Below, piece by piece: positions 49,301-62,151 of a stretch of 64,000 bases of DNA. The position numbers were made by a program, and so were the translations under genes. The notes beneath the pieces were generated by a model. That model made no database searches. It was not told the origin of the DNA and worked only from the letters and a program-made list of their open reading frames with translations. Position 1 is the stretch's first letter. Every line of letters starts with the position of its first letter. The DNA is from Pipra filicauda. Lineage: Eukaryota > Chordata > Aves > Passeriformes > Pipridae. Location: assembly GCF_003945595.2 (NCBI RefSeq), contig NW_024103441.1, forward strand, positions 1,364,001 through 1,428,000, given 5' to 3'.

Positions 49301-52300
49301 ACATACAGCCTGGTGACATCACCTTTTCAAACAGACTTCAGTCATTCCTGCTCTCCCTGTTCTGCCTGAGAGTAGCTCAAACCATCTGCAGCTGCCCTGA
49401 GCTGTAACACAAAGAAATGAACCCAACTGCCAGGAATGACTGGGTAAAACTGCACATTTCCATGTGCCGACTGCTGCATCTCAACCCCAAGAACCCTCCT
49501 GCATTGGCAGTTAATTGTGCCACCTAAATACACACGCGCGTGAATGACTATTGCGGGAAACCTGGGAACGGGAATTCTGCTGCCCGGTAGCAGGTCCCTT
49601 TCCACCATTCCTACTTTGGGATCCTACCCAGTTCGGGTTACTCAGACCTGTGGTTAACCCGTGTTTGCCTCAGGAAGGCCAGACAGTCTGGGCTGCGATG
49701 CCAAGCTGTGATTAAGGGCAGGGGAACGCGGCGGGCGGGCTGGACGGGCACGCGGAGCGGGAACGTGCCCGCTCAGGGCGCTGCCCTCGGCTCACACGAG
49801 GCTGCTCTGCAGCACAGCTCCAGCTGCTCTGGCACACGGGTGACAGGGGCCGTGTGCTCTGGTGTGACTCCAGCCCAGGCACGGTGAGCCCTGTGGTGAC
49901 ACAGCCACTGCCTGTCCAGTACAGGCACATTGAAACGGAACGGGGCCAGCAAGCCATAGGTTATCCATGTTATCCATCCCAAACGTTCCAGCAATACGAG
50001 GACTGATTCTTAACTTGCTAACCTAAATCAGTTTATAGTTTTCTTGAAAAACACCTTGTCATGTGAGCGTTCGATGCTTTCCTACTTTGTTTCTTTTGGG
50101 CTTTGACCATAATTATTTTAGCACAAGAGTGCACATCCCTCTCCTCTGGTGTGCCATCCGCAGTGCCTCTGTAAATAACACTGCACCTCGAGCCTGGTGT
50201 CATGACCAAAAAGGATCCGTCTGGGCTATGAGCAGAGGTGGTCAGGGTTTCACCACACTCTGCAATTCCCAGTCTCCCATATTTACATTTCCAGCTGCAC
50301 GCACGCAGTGCCCCGGAGTGGCAGCAGCTCCATTTACATAACCAGAGCTGGGTACCCGGGGGCTCGTGCTGAGCTGAGCCCCCCACTCCGGGCAGGGAGA
50401 GCTCCCACCTCACCAGAGAACGCTGGACCTGCACAGGAGAGGCTGGGGGGAGTCCAACAGGGCGTTACAGAGTGTGGGTATGCGGGGACATAAAACCCTC
50501 CCCTGGAACTGGGCATAATGAATGGCTCTTGGTAGTCAAATTTATTTCTTTAGGTGGAGCCTCAAATTCAGATTTTTAAGATGATCAACACGTTTGCAGA
50601 CAAGGTTCACCTTAAAAAGATTCCTAGTTATAAAACAGAATGCGTTCAAGTTTGCCATATATTTTTTTTTCTGCTAAAGATTTAAATATCATGTGGCTTT
50701 AGCTTTCTTTCTGTTCACTGAATATCAAGGTCAATTAGGAATGATGTCTGGCTAGTACTCTCAGAGCAGATTAGACAGTTGCATCAAAAACTAGGACCAT
50801 GTATAGGTCATCTGTTACTGTGACCTAGATTTCTGAGAATCTGTTCAATTTGTTTTATTGAAAATGTGGTCCTCTCTCAGTTCTGTTTCTCATAGCAAAC
50901 CTCTCTGTAATAGCAAAAAATAGCTTTATTAGATACTTACAGACATTGCTTACTACTTCTGCTAAGACACAAAGAAAATCAAATCCATGCAGCAGACCTG
51001 TGCCTGTCATCCATTTAATTTTAAAATAACTTAAGGTTCTGAAAGGCTTATGCCTTATAATCTAAAGCATTTGGTCCACATGCCAAATACTAAGCAATCT
51101 GAAATACATAATAGCTTAGCTGCAGCTTTGTTTGCCCTATTTAATTCATTTTTTACCCTCAGTAACCAGTGGGTAGATGCAATATTTCCACAGTCTACTT
51201 TGGAAAAGAAGAACATCCAGAAATATTTGAGTGAGCCTGTTTTGTTTGTATGTGTGTGAGCTTTGTGGTGCCCAGGGAGGAGAGCTGGTGTGGATTGCCC
51301 AGATCCAGACGTCCCTCCCAGACCCACCTGTTTACTGAGGATAAGGATGGTGCCATCTGAATCCTGACACTTTACAGCACATCCACCTATGCCTGCTGGG
51401 TTGTCATTCTGAAACCACATAAAAGCAGATTTCCATTTGGAACATTTTATGACAAATTTCCTCTCACAGCTCTTAATTGTTCCGGTAGAAACCAATTACT
51501 GGAACAGAGATCGTGCAAACCCCCCTCTTGTTGGTGTAAGTATTGGGAGAGGGAAGGGCAGAAGGTGCATCTTAAAATATTAGAAACTATTTTCAAACAC
51601 CAATGAGTTCAGTGCTAAAACTCTAAAAATACTGAAGTGATTGCAGAACCCACAATCCAAAGACCAGACCTGGGCATTATCATCATCCTCAGTCTCTGTG
51701 GCTCATCATGTTGGGGTACAGAGCACATCTGGAACACTTGTGCTCTCATGACACCCCAGGACGAAAGGCTGGTAATACGATCAAACAGCAGGAGAAAGGA
51801 CACCAAAAAAAAAAAAGAAAAAATGCCAACAGATTGAGATACACAAATTAAAATCTGCAGTACATCCCTCCCTCGTACATCGTACTTAGGAAATCTGTTC
51901 CCATTTTTTCAAAATTCTAAAGCCAGTTCTACCAACTCATCTGAATTTTATACTACTTTCATATTCAAACTTTTATGTGCATCTCACAGCACACTGGGAC
52001 CAATTTATTTTATAGGCAAGATAAAACCCGGCAATATTTGGGTGACGTTATCCAAAGATCATTCTTCTAAATGAACATAAGTACATTTTCTCCTTTTTGT
52101 TTCACATGATGGCTGCATTTAAATAGGCTAAATGTATAATTCAGAGAAGAATGGCTGAGTCCTGCTCACCTGGGGGTCATATCCACATCCATCCAATATT
52201 TAAAAGCACACAAAAGCAAAGAAATTAAATATATAAGAGGCGGGGGAGGAAGTCTTTCTTCCAACAGAATATTTGCCTGGTAACCAGATAGAAAAGACTG

Positions 52301-55300
52301 CCTCTTTTTTTCCCCCCAAATCACAGTTAGTTGTTCTACAAGAGTCTTTGAAGAGTCTTCTATTTTAAATTTTAACACCTGAAGAACATTTAAAGATGTG
52401 CTGCTCTGGCTGAGCCGCACACAGAGCAATGGGAGGGAAGTCCCACAGAAACATGGTTGAAACTCTGAAGCCAGTGCTGTGTGATCAAGGCACATTCAGA
52501 TCATTTGTAAACAAGGCTGAATGAATTTGGTGTGAAAATGGGAACAAACAGCAACGAGACACAGTGGAAATCCATCCATCTGGGGATGGGACCACGTGCA
52601 GGGCGTGACAATGTGTTTCCCTGACAGCACAGAGCACAGACATCGAGGCTTTGAGGCACCTGCCGTGGCTGGATGGGAGTGACCACAGCCAGGAGATGGG
52701 AGCCAGGATCCTGCAGAGGTTCAGGGAGATCAGCACTTGTTCTGTGTGGCACCCATTCAGCTCACGAGGAAGACACGCTCGTGGAAAGAATAACGCTGGG
52801 AAGGGATGAGAACTCTCATAACCTTTGGGAGGAGGAGGAGGATGGAGAGGATGGATCCTCACCTGGTTTTTTCCTGCTCATTACAATGTCATTGTAATGT
52901 CATTTTCTTTGCTTCAGTTATTTACAGTTATTGGAAGTTATTGCACTGAGTGTATCATGAAATGGAGTCTGACAAGATGGCAACGTAAAACTGACCTGGA
53001 GGTGCCACGCTGCCAAAACTGAGCCAAAAAGTGAGATTCTACAGGTTTTTCTTTTGAGGAGAACTCCAAATCTTGAAGTCTAACAGATGAGAATTGCTGG
53101 ATTATAAAGCTGAAAAACAGGAACTAATTATCTTCAAAGGGACAGTAACCCACGAATCAGGAGAAGACATTATGATTATGAAAAGTAAATCCTTCATTGG
53201 ATTGCTCTCCATCCATACAACTTCCCAAGCAGATAAGCTAAGCTTTATCCACCTGGAATTGCTAATATTTCAAACAGTGAATTAAACATAAAAGTCCCAG
53301 TTAGCATATGGAAAAAAAAAAAAAAATCTATATTTTTGTAGTGTTGTACATGATCCCCTGTATGAACTTGGGATTCTATTGGAGTCATGTCCCCGGTCTG
53401 GAGTCCCAGGAAACCATCTCTGAAACATCCTGCTCAGGAATGGGCCTTCCCTTATGCAGCAGGGATCATACTTTAGAGATCAACCCATAGAAACAAACCA
53501 AACACCTCCAATTTCTCTCCCCATTACTCTGTGGTGTATTTTCCCTGTTTGCCCACTGCATGTGCAGGTTCTGGGCGTGTCTTCAGTATCTCACAGGGGA
53601 GAACTGAAATGGTGCCTGTAAAACACACCCTGGGGGTGAGCCCACCAGTGCGGGCACGGTGGCACTGCCTCACCCAGCCAAAGGAGACCTTAATGCCAAA
53701 GCCATTCTCATCTCCAGCTACATTTACACATCTCAGAAGCAATAACAAGGGCATCACTCTGACCTTAGGGACCAGCAGGAGAACCCACGGTGCTTCCTGC
53801 CCTCCCTGCCCTGGCAGAGACTGGCTAAGTCCAGCTCGTTCCAACCTCAGCACAACAAGGCAATTCCCTGCAAAAGAAGAACTAAAAAGACTGTCAGACT
53901 GATGACTCTGCCAGCAATGTCTAAAATGCTAAAAGGCAGAAAACAATCTCGGTAACAGAATCATCTGCAGTTAGGATCATCTCTCTCCTTCCCGAAACCG
54001 AGGCACAGGAACTATGCCTGAATTCACAGCTGATGGGAAATCTTTTGATCTTCACAGACACAGAGTTACCAGCCAAGAACAGTGAGCACAGGAGGATCTT
54101 CTGAAGAAGCACTTATCCTAAATTCAAACCACCACAATGAATGTAACGTGGCCTGGGTGTGGAGCAGTGCAGTACTGCAGTGATGGAGAACTGTGAGCAT
54201 GTTTAATACAGAAGAGACAATGTTATTTATATCTCCCAAAGCTGCTTACCCAGCGTCAGATGTGCCAGGGCATAGTGCAACTGCAGGAATCCATCAGGAG
54301 GACACCTGAGATTCCTCTCCGTTAAAAGTGATGGATCTAACACAGCCAATCATCTTCATGGCAACAAATGTTCTCTTAAAAGACGGGATAAAAGTTCACA
54401 GGGAAGCTGTGCAAATTCATGAAGAGAAAAAGGCATTCCTGGTGACTGAAGGCACAGAAGCCTGTCTCCAGAAGTCTCTGTGTGCTGAAAAACGTCTGGA
54501 AGACAGGAGATGATTAGCAGGAAATGTGTGAGCTTCTCCTCCTTGTATCCTTCTCCAGACATCCATTAGCCACTGGTTTGACTGTATTTTAAGAGTCAGA
54601 ACTGCTTTATTGATTGCAGCCAACAGCTGCAATTCAAAAGTGGTCCCAAACATCAAGGTAGTTTTTCCCAACAAAGACAATTTCTGAAGTTGTGTGAAAT
54701 GGGATGGTGACACCGTTACTGAGACATCGGGGCCGAGGTCAGTTCTGTTCCCTGCAGCTGCAGGTACAAACAGCTCACAAATGCAGCCTCCTCCAAACCC
54801 ATCCCTGATGGGTCTGCTCAGAACAACATCCCTTGCACCACCCTTGGGGTGCTGGGAAGCTCTTACAGTCCTGAAGAAGCTCCTTATCCCCTCCCCAGCC
54901 CACCCGGCTGAGACTGCACTCAGCCTTCAGGAAATGTGGTGTAGAGGCAGACAGGGCTCGAGCCACCGTGTGTCCCATCCCTTCCCTAGCACAGAAACAA
55001 TTCTGGAGACAGGACAGCGAGCTGGAGTCTAATCCAGGGTGATCACTGCTGAGTAAGTAGGTCAGCAAGGAAGCTCCTGCCCATGGTCGTGTCTTCCAGC
55101 CCCCACCGCCCTCCTCACTACAAGCAAATGTGACAAACACTTCCTTTAGCAGGTTACAGGAGATGGAGGCTTTGATTCTGAGCGCTTGCATGTGTGTTCT
55201 AGAGAGATAAAACAAGTTGTGCTTAAAAAATACAACTATTTCACCATTTTAATGGCTCAGAAAGAGTTCAGTAAGGCGCTTAAAAAAATACATGGCATCT

Positions 55301-56019
55301 CATTACTCAGCCTGGGTTGTCAGGTTGCAGATGCTGACTAGCTCACTCACAAATGCCTTATTTTAAAATATTATCATGTTTGGCAAAACCAAAATAATTT
55401 TGCTTTTCTGCTAAAATGACTTGCTGAGCCTTAGTCTAATATTTTTCAAGAATAAGGAGTGTCTAGTGTAATTTTGTTGCAAAATCACATCCCTGTAGGT
55501 CAAAAAAGTTTCCCAGTCCTTCATATGCTCTTGAAACAGAAGTTCATACCTCGAGTTTCTGAAGAGCCATTTTTCCCTGCTAACCCCTACTGCCAAGGTT
55601 CTTCTTCCCCCCTGTGAAGACAGACCCATTCCCAAGCCCAGGGCAGGGTTGCTGTGCTCTAACTGGCTCATTTGTGCAGGTAAAGATATTAACAGACAGG
55701 ACAGAACTCCTGAGCCTTCGCTGTTTCACCTCAGAGAACTCTATTTTACTGGTGACAGTCTTTCTGATTATTTAATTACTCTTCACTCATCCTCTCAGAA
55801 ACCTGTTCAGCTCAGAGATGTCTTTAGGGCAGCCTGTGCCAGAACTGGATAAAGTATCATTTCAGCAATTTCAGGAGAACTAAATGCAGATGCACCAGCC
55901 TCTGTTCCTGTTCAATATTTCATTGTTTGCACAGTAGTAAGACTCAGATTGTGCACACACATGCAGTTAATTATCTCCATGGCAAGTACTGCTTCATGCA
56001 GCCGAGTCCTTTATCCTCA

Positions 56020-56430
56020 CACATGGTCTGTATTCCTTGTTCCCAAACATGTAACTTTGCATTTGACTGTACTAAAGCATTCATTTACACTTGATTTATC
56101 TAGAGATCCAAATTTGTGTCACTTTTCTGTCTAAAAAAACCCCCAAATCTGCTAAAATGGGATACTCCATTTCTCCCAGGCCAGTAACCTCAATGCTTTA
56201 GGACGTGGCCAACAGTCACTCCAAGGCTGTGCCAACTGGATCAAGTTCCCACTTGGAATTGCACTGAGACCTCCCTGTTTGTCATTTGTTAATCCTTTTA
56301 ACATTTGCCACAGCAAATTTGTATCATACCAGTTTAAATTGTCATTTGGTATTAAGTCAAACACCTTACAGAAGTCTAGGGTATGATGCATCCACAAGCA
56401 AGCTTGTCAACTCAGAATGAGATCAAAAGA
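56020..56430 (-). mobile_element. Ancient LINE (CR1/L3-like) remnant
   Basis: The minus strand at 56350-56397 reads LDFCKVFDLIPND, which resembles the LDFSKAFD motif of CR1/L2-clade reverse transcriptases. The plus strand near 56050 (ACTTTGCATTTGACTGTACT) resembles an old amniote LINE segment that I recall. Heavily diverged, so family assignment is tentative. Confidence 0.4.
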
Positions 56431-57870
56431 ACTTGATAAGTCCTCCATAAATCACTGGAAACTGGTATTAACAGCATTTCTCTCAGGTCCCAGAAGAGCT
56501 CTGCATTTATTTTCTCTATGATCACCACCACAGCACTACGTCCTAAAGGGGCAAATAGAACAGACTGGAAACTTTGTGCCCTGATTTCCTGTAGTCCCAA
56601 GACTTGTCAACTGTCAGACCAAGGAATTTTTGGACAGTTAAAAATAATCTCCTGTGCTAATTGTAGAAGACTGCTGAATCTGAAGTGTTTGGCCATGGCA
56701 TTGCTGCTTAAACACCCGAATTTCAATGAAACAGCAATAACTAAAATTACTGCCAGCAATTCCATCCTTGTGTCTCCCCAGGGTGTATTTGTGTGCTTAC
56801 CCTGATGAAGTCATTTACCTTGATAAAGAAAACACATTTTTATATTACAGTTAAAGCTTGTTCCAGGACAAAGCAAATGTGCTTGCACATGGCATTTACA
56901 TGGATGCTCCAGGCAGGCAGTGAGACACTGTCATGTGCTGAGCAGAGTCTTGGCCCCCGATTTCCATCCCTGGGGTCACACACCGCCCTTGTGAGAGTCA
57001 CAGCTACAGCACAGGGGGTGGGAGAGAAAGGGAAGCTGCTTTACTACCAGATGCATATGTTAAATTTATTTAGTGATACTTCAGGGCAGTGCTGCTGGGA
57101 TTCCTGCCCTGCTATAAATAAAAGCCTTATTGTGAGGAGCTAATAGAATGATTGAATTAGGGTGTAAGAATTGTTCAGGCGCCGTAAATACCCAGAGCAC
57201 CAGAAACATCCACAAAATTAACTAAATCCTGTCCTCATACTCGAGTTACCAGGTTTAACCTCTGTGTTTCAGGGTGTGCATGCAGATTTTGAGGAAACCA
57301 TTTTCTTTGTACAGAAATCCACTCTCTCCACTGTAAGTTGAAAGAAAACCCCGCATGCTCTGAATGTACAATATTTTCATTGTAAAGCTCTAGGCAGCAG
57401 TCACTGCCTCCCTGACTGGTGCCATTACACTGGTGAGCTCACAGGGATCCCAGTTTACAAGGCATTCCACGCACAGAACTAACAGAGTCGGGCTTTAAGG
57501 GACCCCTGCCCCATGGCCCCCTGCCTCCAGCATCTGGAGAGGGTGTCAGCTCCACCTAATGCTGTTTTCCTGACAGAAAATAATAATTAAGCAATAACAA
57601 TAGAGGTGGCAGCTGTCAGCTCCGGGCTGGTTTTGGTGCTTCCTAAGCAAAAGAAGTCTGAGAGGAAGGTATGTTAAGGTTCAGTGCAGACTGTAACTTT
57701 TGGAGTGTGCCTTGCACATATTGCCCACTTAGTGTTTCCAGAGAACTGTTTTATCATTTCGGAATCTGTCCAAAAATCCAGCTTGATGGAGAGCTTTGAA
57801 CTTTGCAAGGGGGAAGGAGTGTACAGCCAGGATATAGAAATAACATGTACAGTTTGTTTTTAACATTCAG

Positions 57871-57926
57871 AAGAAATTCAAGCTCTAAAATCACAAAACG
57901 AGAAGATGAAAGTTACCGCCTCGAAG
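57871..57926 (+). ncRNA. Candidate lncRNA mini-exon
   Basis: Bounded by TTTTTAACATTCAG| and CTCGAAG|GTCAGT, 56 nt. It is a plausible internal exon of the miR-181 host transcript, 1.2 kb before mir-181a-2. The evidence is splice-site consensus only. Confidence 0.25.
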
Positions 57927-58181
57927 GTCAGTGGAGGTATAAAAGAAGGAAGAAGTAGTGAACTGAGAAAAAAGCCTCTCTCACAATGTAGTTTAAATAT
58001 AAACACACTGTTTTGGTTTGTTAAAACCAAAATTTCATGCTTCACTTGAACTCAGTTTCCTTGATTTATGTTATACCCACCACATGTAGTCACCCTCCGC
58101 TCTGGGACACTCCTGAGGCTTAACACTCAAGGCTGAGCACTGCTTGTGATTAATTCAAATTGTCTTTGTTCTTTCCACCAG

Positions 58182-58210
58182 CTCCTACTCCAAAAGACGG
58201 CAAGAAAAAG
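58182..58210 (+). ncRNA. Candidate lncRNA micro-exon
   Basis: A long pyrimidine tract (TTGTCTTTGTTCTTTCCACC) ends in AG|CTCC. Twenty-nine nucleotides later there is AAAAG|GTGAGA, a good donor. It lies about 930 bp upstream of the mature miR-181a. The evidence is the splice consensus on both sides; alternatively it is a decoy. Confidence 0.35.
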
Positions 58211-59125
58211 GTGAGACTAATTTTCGGAGAATTCTTTTGATTTTCAGTATCAGTTGATGTTTAATGATACCATTAAAATCAATCAGTTTAAGTGCAGACT
58301 ACAGCCTGTATTCCTGGAGCGAGATTGCTTCAAGTACTTTATGAGACAATACACTTACTGTTAAGTTACATGTATTAGCTCAGGATATTCAGAGAGACAC
58401 TTATCATCCCTACAACAAGAGAAAATACTCCAAATTTAAAGCAACTCTCCGGAATTTAAGCTGTAAATTATCCCCATGGACTCTGTAAGCTCCACTTCAG
58501 TCACAGTAAATTTATTTCAGATACAGCAGCAAATTTAATTTTTAACAAACAAACTGCAAATAATTCCTCTCTCAAACCATGCAAGCCAGGTGGAAAAGGT
58601 GGAGATAATTAGATCCAATATAGAGGCTTAAAGAGAATAAATCCCATTTTCCTCTTTTCAGGGGAAAGAAGAGAGGGGACAGGAGCTGTAGAAATACAGA
58701 GACAGAGATTATGCACTCCGTTAAGAAGTAGGTCCCCTGCTCTCACTTCTGTTGGTTTAAAGTTATAGGTGCCCCCATAACTTTATTATTTTTTAAGTGA
58801 ACTTTATAAAGGAATCTGAATCAGTATAAACACCCTTAGTTGCAGCTATTGAGAATATGAATATCCACAGGAGGAAAGGCTTTTCCACAACTGCAGTTCT
58901 GATACATTCAAAGCTGTTTTAAGGAACACTAAGTCAACTCAGCATCCATAACCAGTGTTACACTTCTGCAATTCATTAGTCCTTGTGGTTCCATTTCGTA
59001 ATTAAAATACTTTGCAGTTTAAGACTTTACAGTAAAGAATGTGCAGTCCTCAGCAGTGTTTCCACTGCCAGTCTATGGAAAACATATGCATGGAAAATAT
59101 GTACAGTGCATGTATACAGCCATCT

Positions 59126-59216
59126 TTGGATAGCTTCAGTGAACATTCAACGCTGTCGGTGAGTTTGAGAACTAGAAAAAACCATCGACCGTTGACTGTA
59201 CCTTGAGGTTTATCAC
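59126..59216 (+). ncRNA. MIR181A2: mir-181a-2 hairpin
   Basis: The mature miR-181a-5p lies at 59142-59164 (AACATTCAACGCTGTCGGTG then AGT), identical to the vertebrate sequence I know. The 3p arm is at 59181-59202 (ACCATCGACCG then TTGACTGTACC) across a short A-rich loop. The arms pair to a standard hairpin extended by GCTTCAG with CTTGAGG. The 3p arm combines the ACCATCG start of human 181a-1-3p with the GACTGTACC end of human 181a-2-3p. miR-181 regulates lymphocyte signalling and differentiation in other species. Confidence 0.98.
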
Positions 59217-60854
59217 AAACCCTCTGTTGAATGGAAAGCCTGAACCTTCAGAGATTTCACATGTGGTTGCCATTAACAGGTCATGATTTACAGATTATAT
59301 TAAGAGCTACGGAGGTTGAGTTTTTCCAGTTCTACTTTCTCTAAAAGTGAATTGGTGCATAAGAAATGTTTGTTTTCCCTTAAAAAAAAATCAAAACTTT
59401 ATACTAGAGCAGAATTTCCACAGAACAGAGTATGAGAGCAGTGGAAGGTTTTGTATGGGCAGCACAAAAGCAGGAACATATCCGCACCATATGGTACACT
59501 TGGAAACAAATCTGAGCGCGGTGTATGTTCAAAATAGCAGAATACAGGCCAGATCAGGAGGGAAACCTCGTTTCCATTTGGGCTGGCAACTTGAGCTTCG
59601 CTGGAAAAAGCTTTGGAATGTCAGTTCATGTGCTCGCAGGAACCTGCGCTCGATTTCAGCAGCTGCTCACCGGGAACGCCGGGCAGGGACCGGCTCCCTC
59701 CCGGCCGGGCCCAGCTGCTCCCGCGGCTCCGGCTGTCGCTTCCCAGCCAGGCAAGCAAGGAAACACCCTTCCTTTGAAAGGAACGGAAAGCCAAGGACTG
59801 GGGCACCTCAGTGGTACCTACGTGGAACCTTCTCCACCCCAGCTGGGGGATCAGGGGTAGGACTGTGGGCTCCGAGAGCCTGTGCCTTCGGAGGGTGCAG
59901 GCACTTGTTTTGCCCCCACGGCACTGCAGGACCCATGAAACACCAAAAGGATGTGCCAGGGAATGTTGTCTTGAGCTGCTCTAGGAGATCTTGTAACATC
60001 CATCCTTCTGCTTCTGTATACAGTCACAGATGGGCAGGATTAACAAAAGAGATACCTGTCTGAGGCCCAAGAGAAAGCACAGGCTGTTGAAACTTAAGGC
60101 TGTTCCCTCCTAGCACACCTGGCATCTTCATGTGCGTCTATCAAATGACCAAGGGGCATCAAACAGGCCTTTGTGTCAGTAGAAGGGGGTGCAGCTGGTA
60201 GTCACCTCCACCATCAGAGCCTTCCTGCCATCCAGGAGGTCTGACAAATCCTGAACCACGCAGAGTTCAGCATCTGAAGCAGCTGCTCGAAGTGATGAAC
60301 CACTTGTCAAGAGCAGTGGGTACCTCAGGAATGGTGGTGGGGTGGTGATTCTTTCAACAGCCAAGCAGCAGCCTCAGGGAGGACATGACAAATGCTCTCA
60401 AGCAGGATGTCTCATGCTGGTGTACTGTGAATACTCCTGGGATGAGGCCCAGCCCTCACGGAGTTAGAAAACATTGTGCTTCTAAAGAATTCTCAGAAAA
60501 TAATTAAAATGCAAGAATAGGGAAAGTTCAGTGAATGTGCCATTTTCAAGCCCTTGGTGTATGCAGAGTCGAGAACCATAAACTTCAAACCAGGTGTTCC
60601 CAGCTGCAAAAATCTGTAGTAAAGTGGATCAACCAAGCAAAAATAATCATCTTTACAAAAAAAAAAGGGTGATTTACGTTACTTTTAAGGTAGTTTCTCA
60701 AGAAGATTCTACTACTCTCCCAGTCAAAGTGTGCTTGCCAGAGCCACCAAGACTCTGAGGAGCCCTGAAATAGCTGTATGTCCCGAGGTCAAGATGACTG
60801 CAAAGGGACTGTTCCCTGTGACAACACCCTCCCAGCAGAGCAGCATCTTCAGCA
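59217..60854 (+). other. Spacer between mir-181a-2 and mir-181b-2
   Basis: Contains a 238-codon open frame (59347-60063) with no recognised domain, partly in GC-rich DNA at 59640-59900. Nothing else is recognised. Confidence 0.5.
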
Positions 60855-60943
60855 CCTCATGGCTGCAATCAACATTCATTGCTGTCGGTGGGTTTTCATT
60901 TCTATCAACTCACTGATCAATGAATGCAAACTGCGGACCAGCC
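60855..60943 (+). ncRNA. MIR181B2: mir-181b-2 hairpin
   Basis: The mature miR-181b-5p is at 60871-60893 (AACATTCATTGCTGTCGGTG then GGT). The 3p arm is at 60909-60930 (CTCACTGATCAATGAATGCA then AA), matching human mir-181b-2 from memory. The lower stem pairs TGGCTGCAA with the region CTGCGGACCA. It lies 1.7 kb after mir-181a-2 on the same strand, so both are made from one primary transcript. The 3' base of the hairpin runs into a minisatellite. Confidence 0.98.
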
Positions 60944-60949
60944 AGCCAA

Positions 60950-61075
60950 GGACCAGCCTCCTACAGCCAAGGGCCAGCCTCCTACAGCCAAGGGCCAGCC
61001 TCCTACAGCCAAGGACCAGCCTCCTACAGCCAAGGGCCAGCCTCCTACAGCCAAGGGCCAGCCTCCTACAGCCAA
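60950..61075 (+). repeat. 21-bp minisatellite abutting mir-181b-2, 6 copies
   Basis: Six exact-length 21-bp units of GGRCCAGCCTCCTACAGCCA followed by A. Base three is A, G, G, A, G, G across the units, so the array is a duplicated 63-bp triple unit. It begins directly after the hairpin base (GGACCAGCCAGCCAA at 60936-60949), which resembles a shortened unit. On the plus strand it translates as a QGPASYS repeat, which is a by-product. Confidence 0.97.
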
Positions 61076-62145
61076 GGCCATGCAGGCTCGTATGGCCTGG
61101 GCAGTTTTCTGGCAAGAAAAGCAACAGTTTTGCCAAAGAAGTGCTTATATCCAAGTTCTGCCTCCCAAAACCATGTAAGGCAGGTCTAGGGCTGTGCCAT
61201 TATCCTGCCAGAGAGGTTCAGGACATGTCATCCAGCTCCTTCATGAGCAAGTATGAGTGCTAAAAGCATTATGTAACTTAAGAACTGCACAGGGATTTTT
61301 AAAGGGGCAGAACAGGTGAGGAACTAACTCAATTTTAATAAAAGTTATGCCCAGCTGGTAAATATCTCACTTTCAGTAAAGTGTAAACCTACAGGTTTAC
61401 CTGGTTATAGGAAATGAAACTTCCTCCTAAGTGAGCCCAGCTATGGAACAGCACTGGGTCCTACAAAGTGACCAGTGAGATGAGAAAGGACTGAGGCTGT
61501 GGGGCTTTGGATTGACAGGGCAGGAATGGGACAGAGCAAGGCAGAAAATAGCCACTGATTTAAGGTGCTGCTGCAGAGAACATTCTCCATGGCTGGGGTG
61601 GGCAGGGCCAGCTTTGATTATAGTGGAAGGGTTCAGGAGCTGGGGCTGACTGCCTGGGGCAGGCAGGGACCCTCCTGCCCTGCAGCCGTGCAGGGAGGAG
61701 CACACACATCTGTCTGCAGGACAGACAGAACTGACACTGCCTTGAGACAGAAGAGCAACCTCTCAAGCTGCCCTCCAAGTATTTTTTAATGACTGGCATG
61801 ACATAGCTGTGCCCAGGAATGCCACTGTGGCTGGGCTGTGCAATGCAGTAAAGGCAGGAGGCCCCTGGGTTGCCCCCACGCTCTGAGGAGGGGCCACTCA
61901 GACCAGGGATGGTGGACCCCTTCTGCTCAGCAGTGGTATCACTCAATTCCCTGTGCAGTAAAGGGTCCAAGCACTTCCCTTATGCCTTGTTTCCTCCTCC
62001 AGTTGTTTACAGGCTTATTCTGAAGCAGCCTGTTGAGGCACGCTATGCTGATATCCCACAGGAGCCATCTCCCTCAGCTCGCTGTACAGTTCAAGTCAGA
62101 ACAACTCACTAATGACTTTTAAACTCCAGTTTGGTGAATATTCAA

Positions 62146-62151
62146 AATAAA
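62146..62151 (+). terminator. Candidate poly(A) signal of the pri-miR-181 transcript
   Basis: AATAAA followed immediately by TCTGTGTGCTTGTTCTGC, a good GU-rich downstream element. An earlier AATAAA at 61337-61342 lacks such an element. Confidence 0.35.

Larger units (their letters stand above)
45337..57870 (+). other. Intron-like stretch of the host transcript
   Basis: About 12.5 kb with no recognised coding exon. It contains the triplicated acceptor-like unit at 46154-46388 and only short low-complexity tracts, plus an old LINE remnant around 56.0-56.4 kb. Confidence 0.4.

Noticed and set aside
50725..50733. TCAAGGTCA, a perfect extended half-site for GCNF/SF-1
   Set aside because: One such 9-mer is expected by chance in 64 kb on two strands, and it is not near a promoter.
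57541..57580. Minus-strand FCQEN near 57.57 kb as NR6A1 exon 2
   Set aside because: Only FCQ/E matches the expected segment and no consistent flanking residues or splice sites follow.
60786..60797. AGGTCAAGATGA as a DR0 GCNF site upstream of mir-181b-2
   Set aside because: Two mismatches to the DR0 consensus; too weak to support an autoregulatory claim.
60778..61263. ORFs with QGPASYS or QPPTAKG repeats
   Set aside because: By-products of the 21-bp minisatellite; they also run across the mir-181b-2 hairpin.
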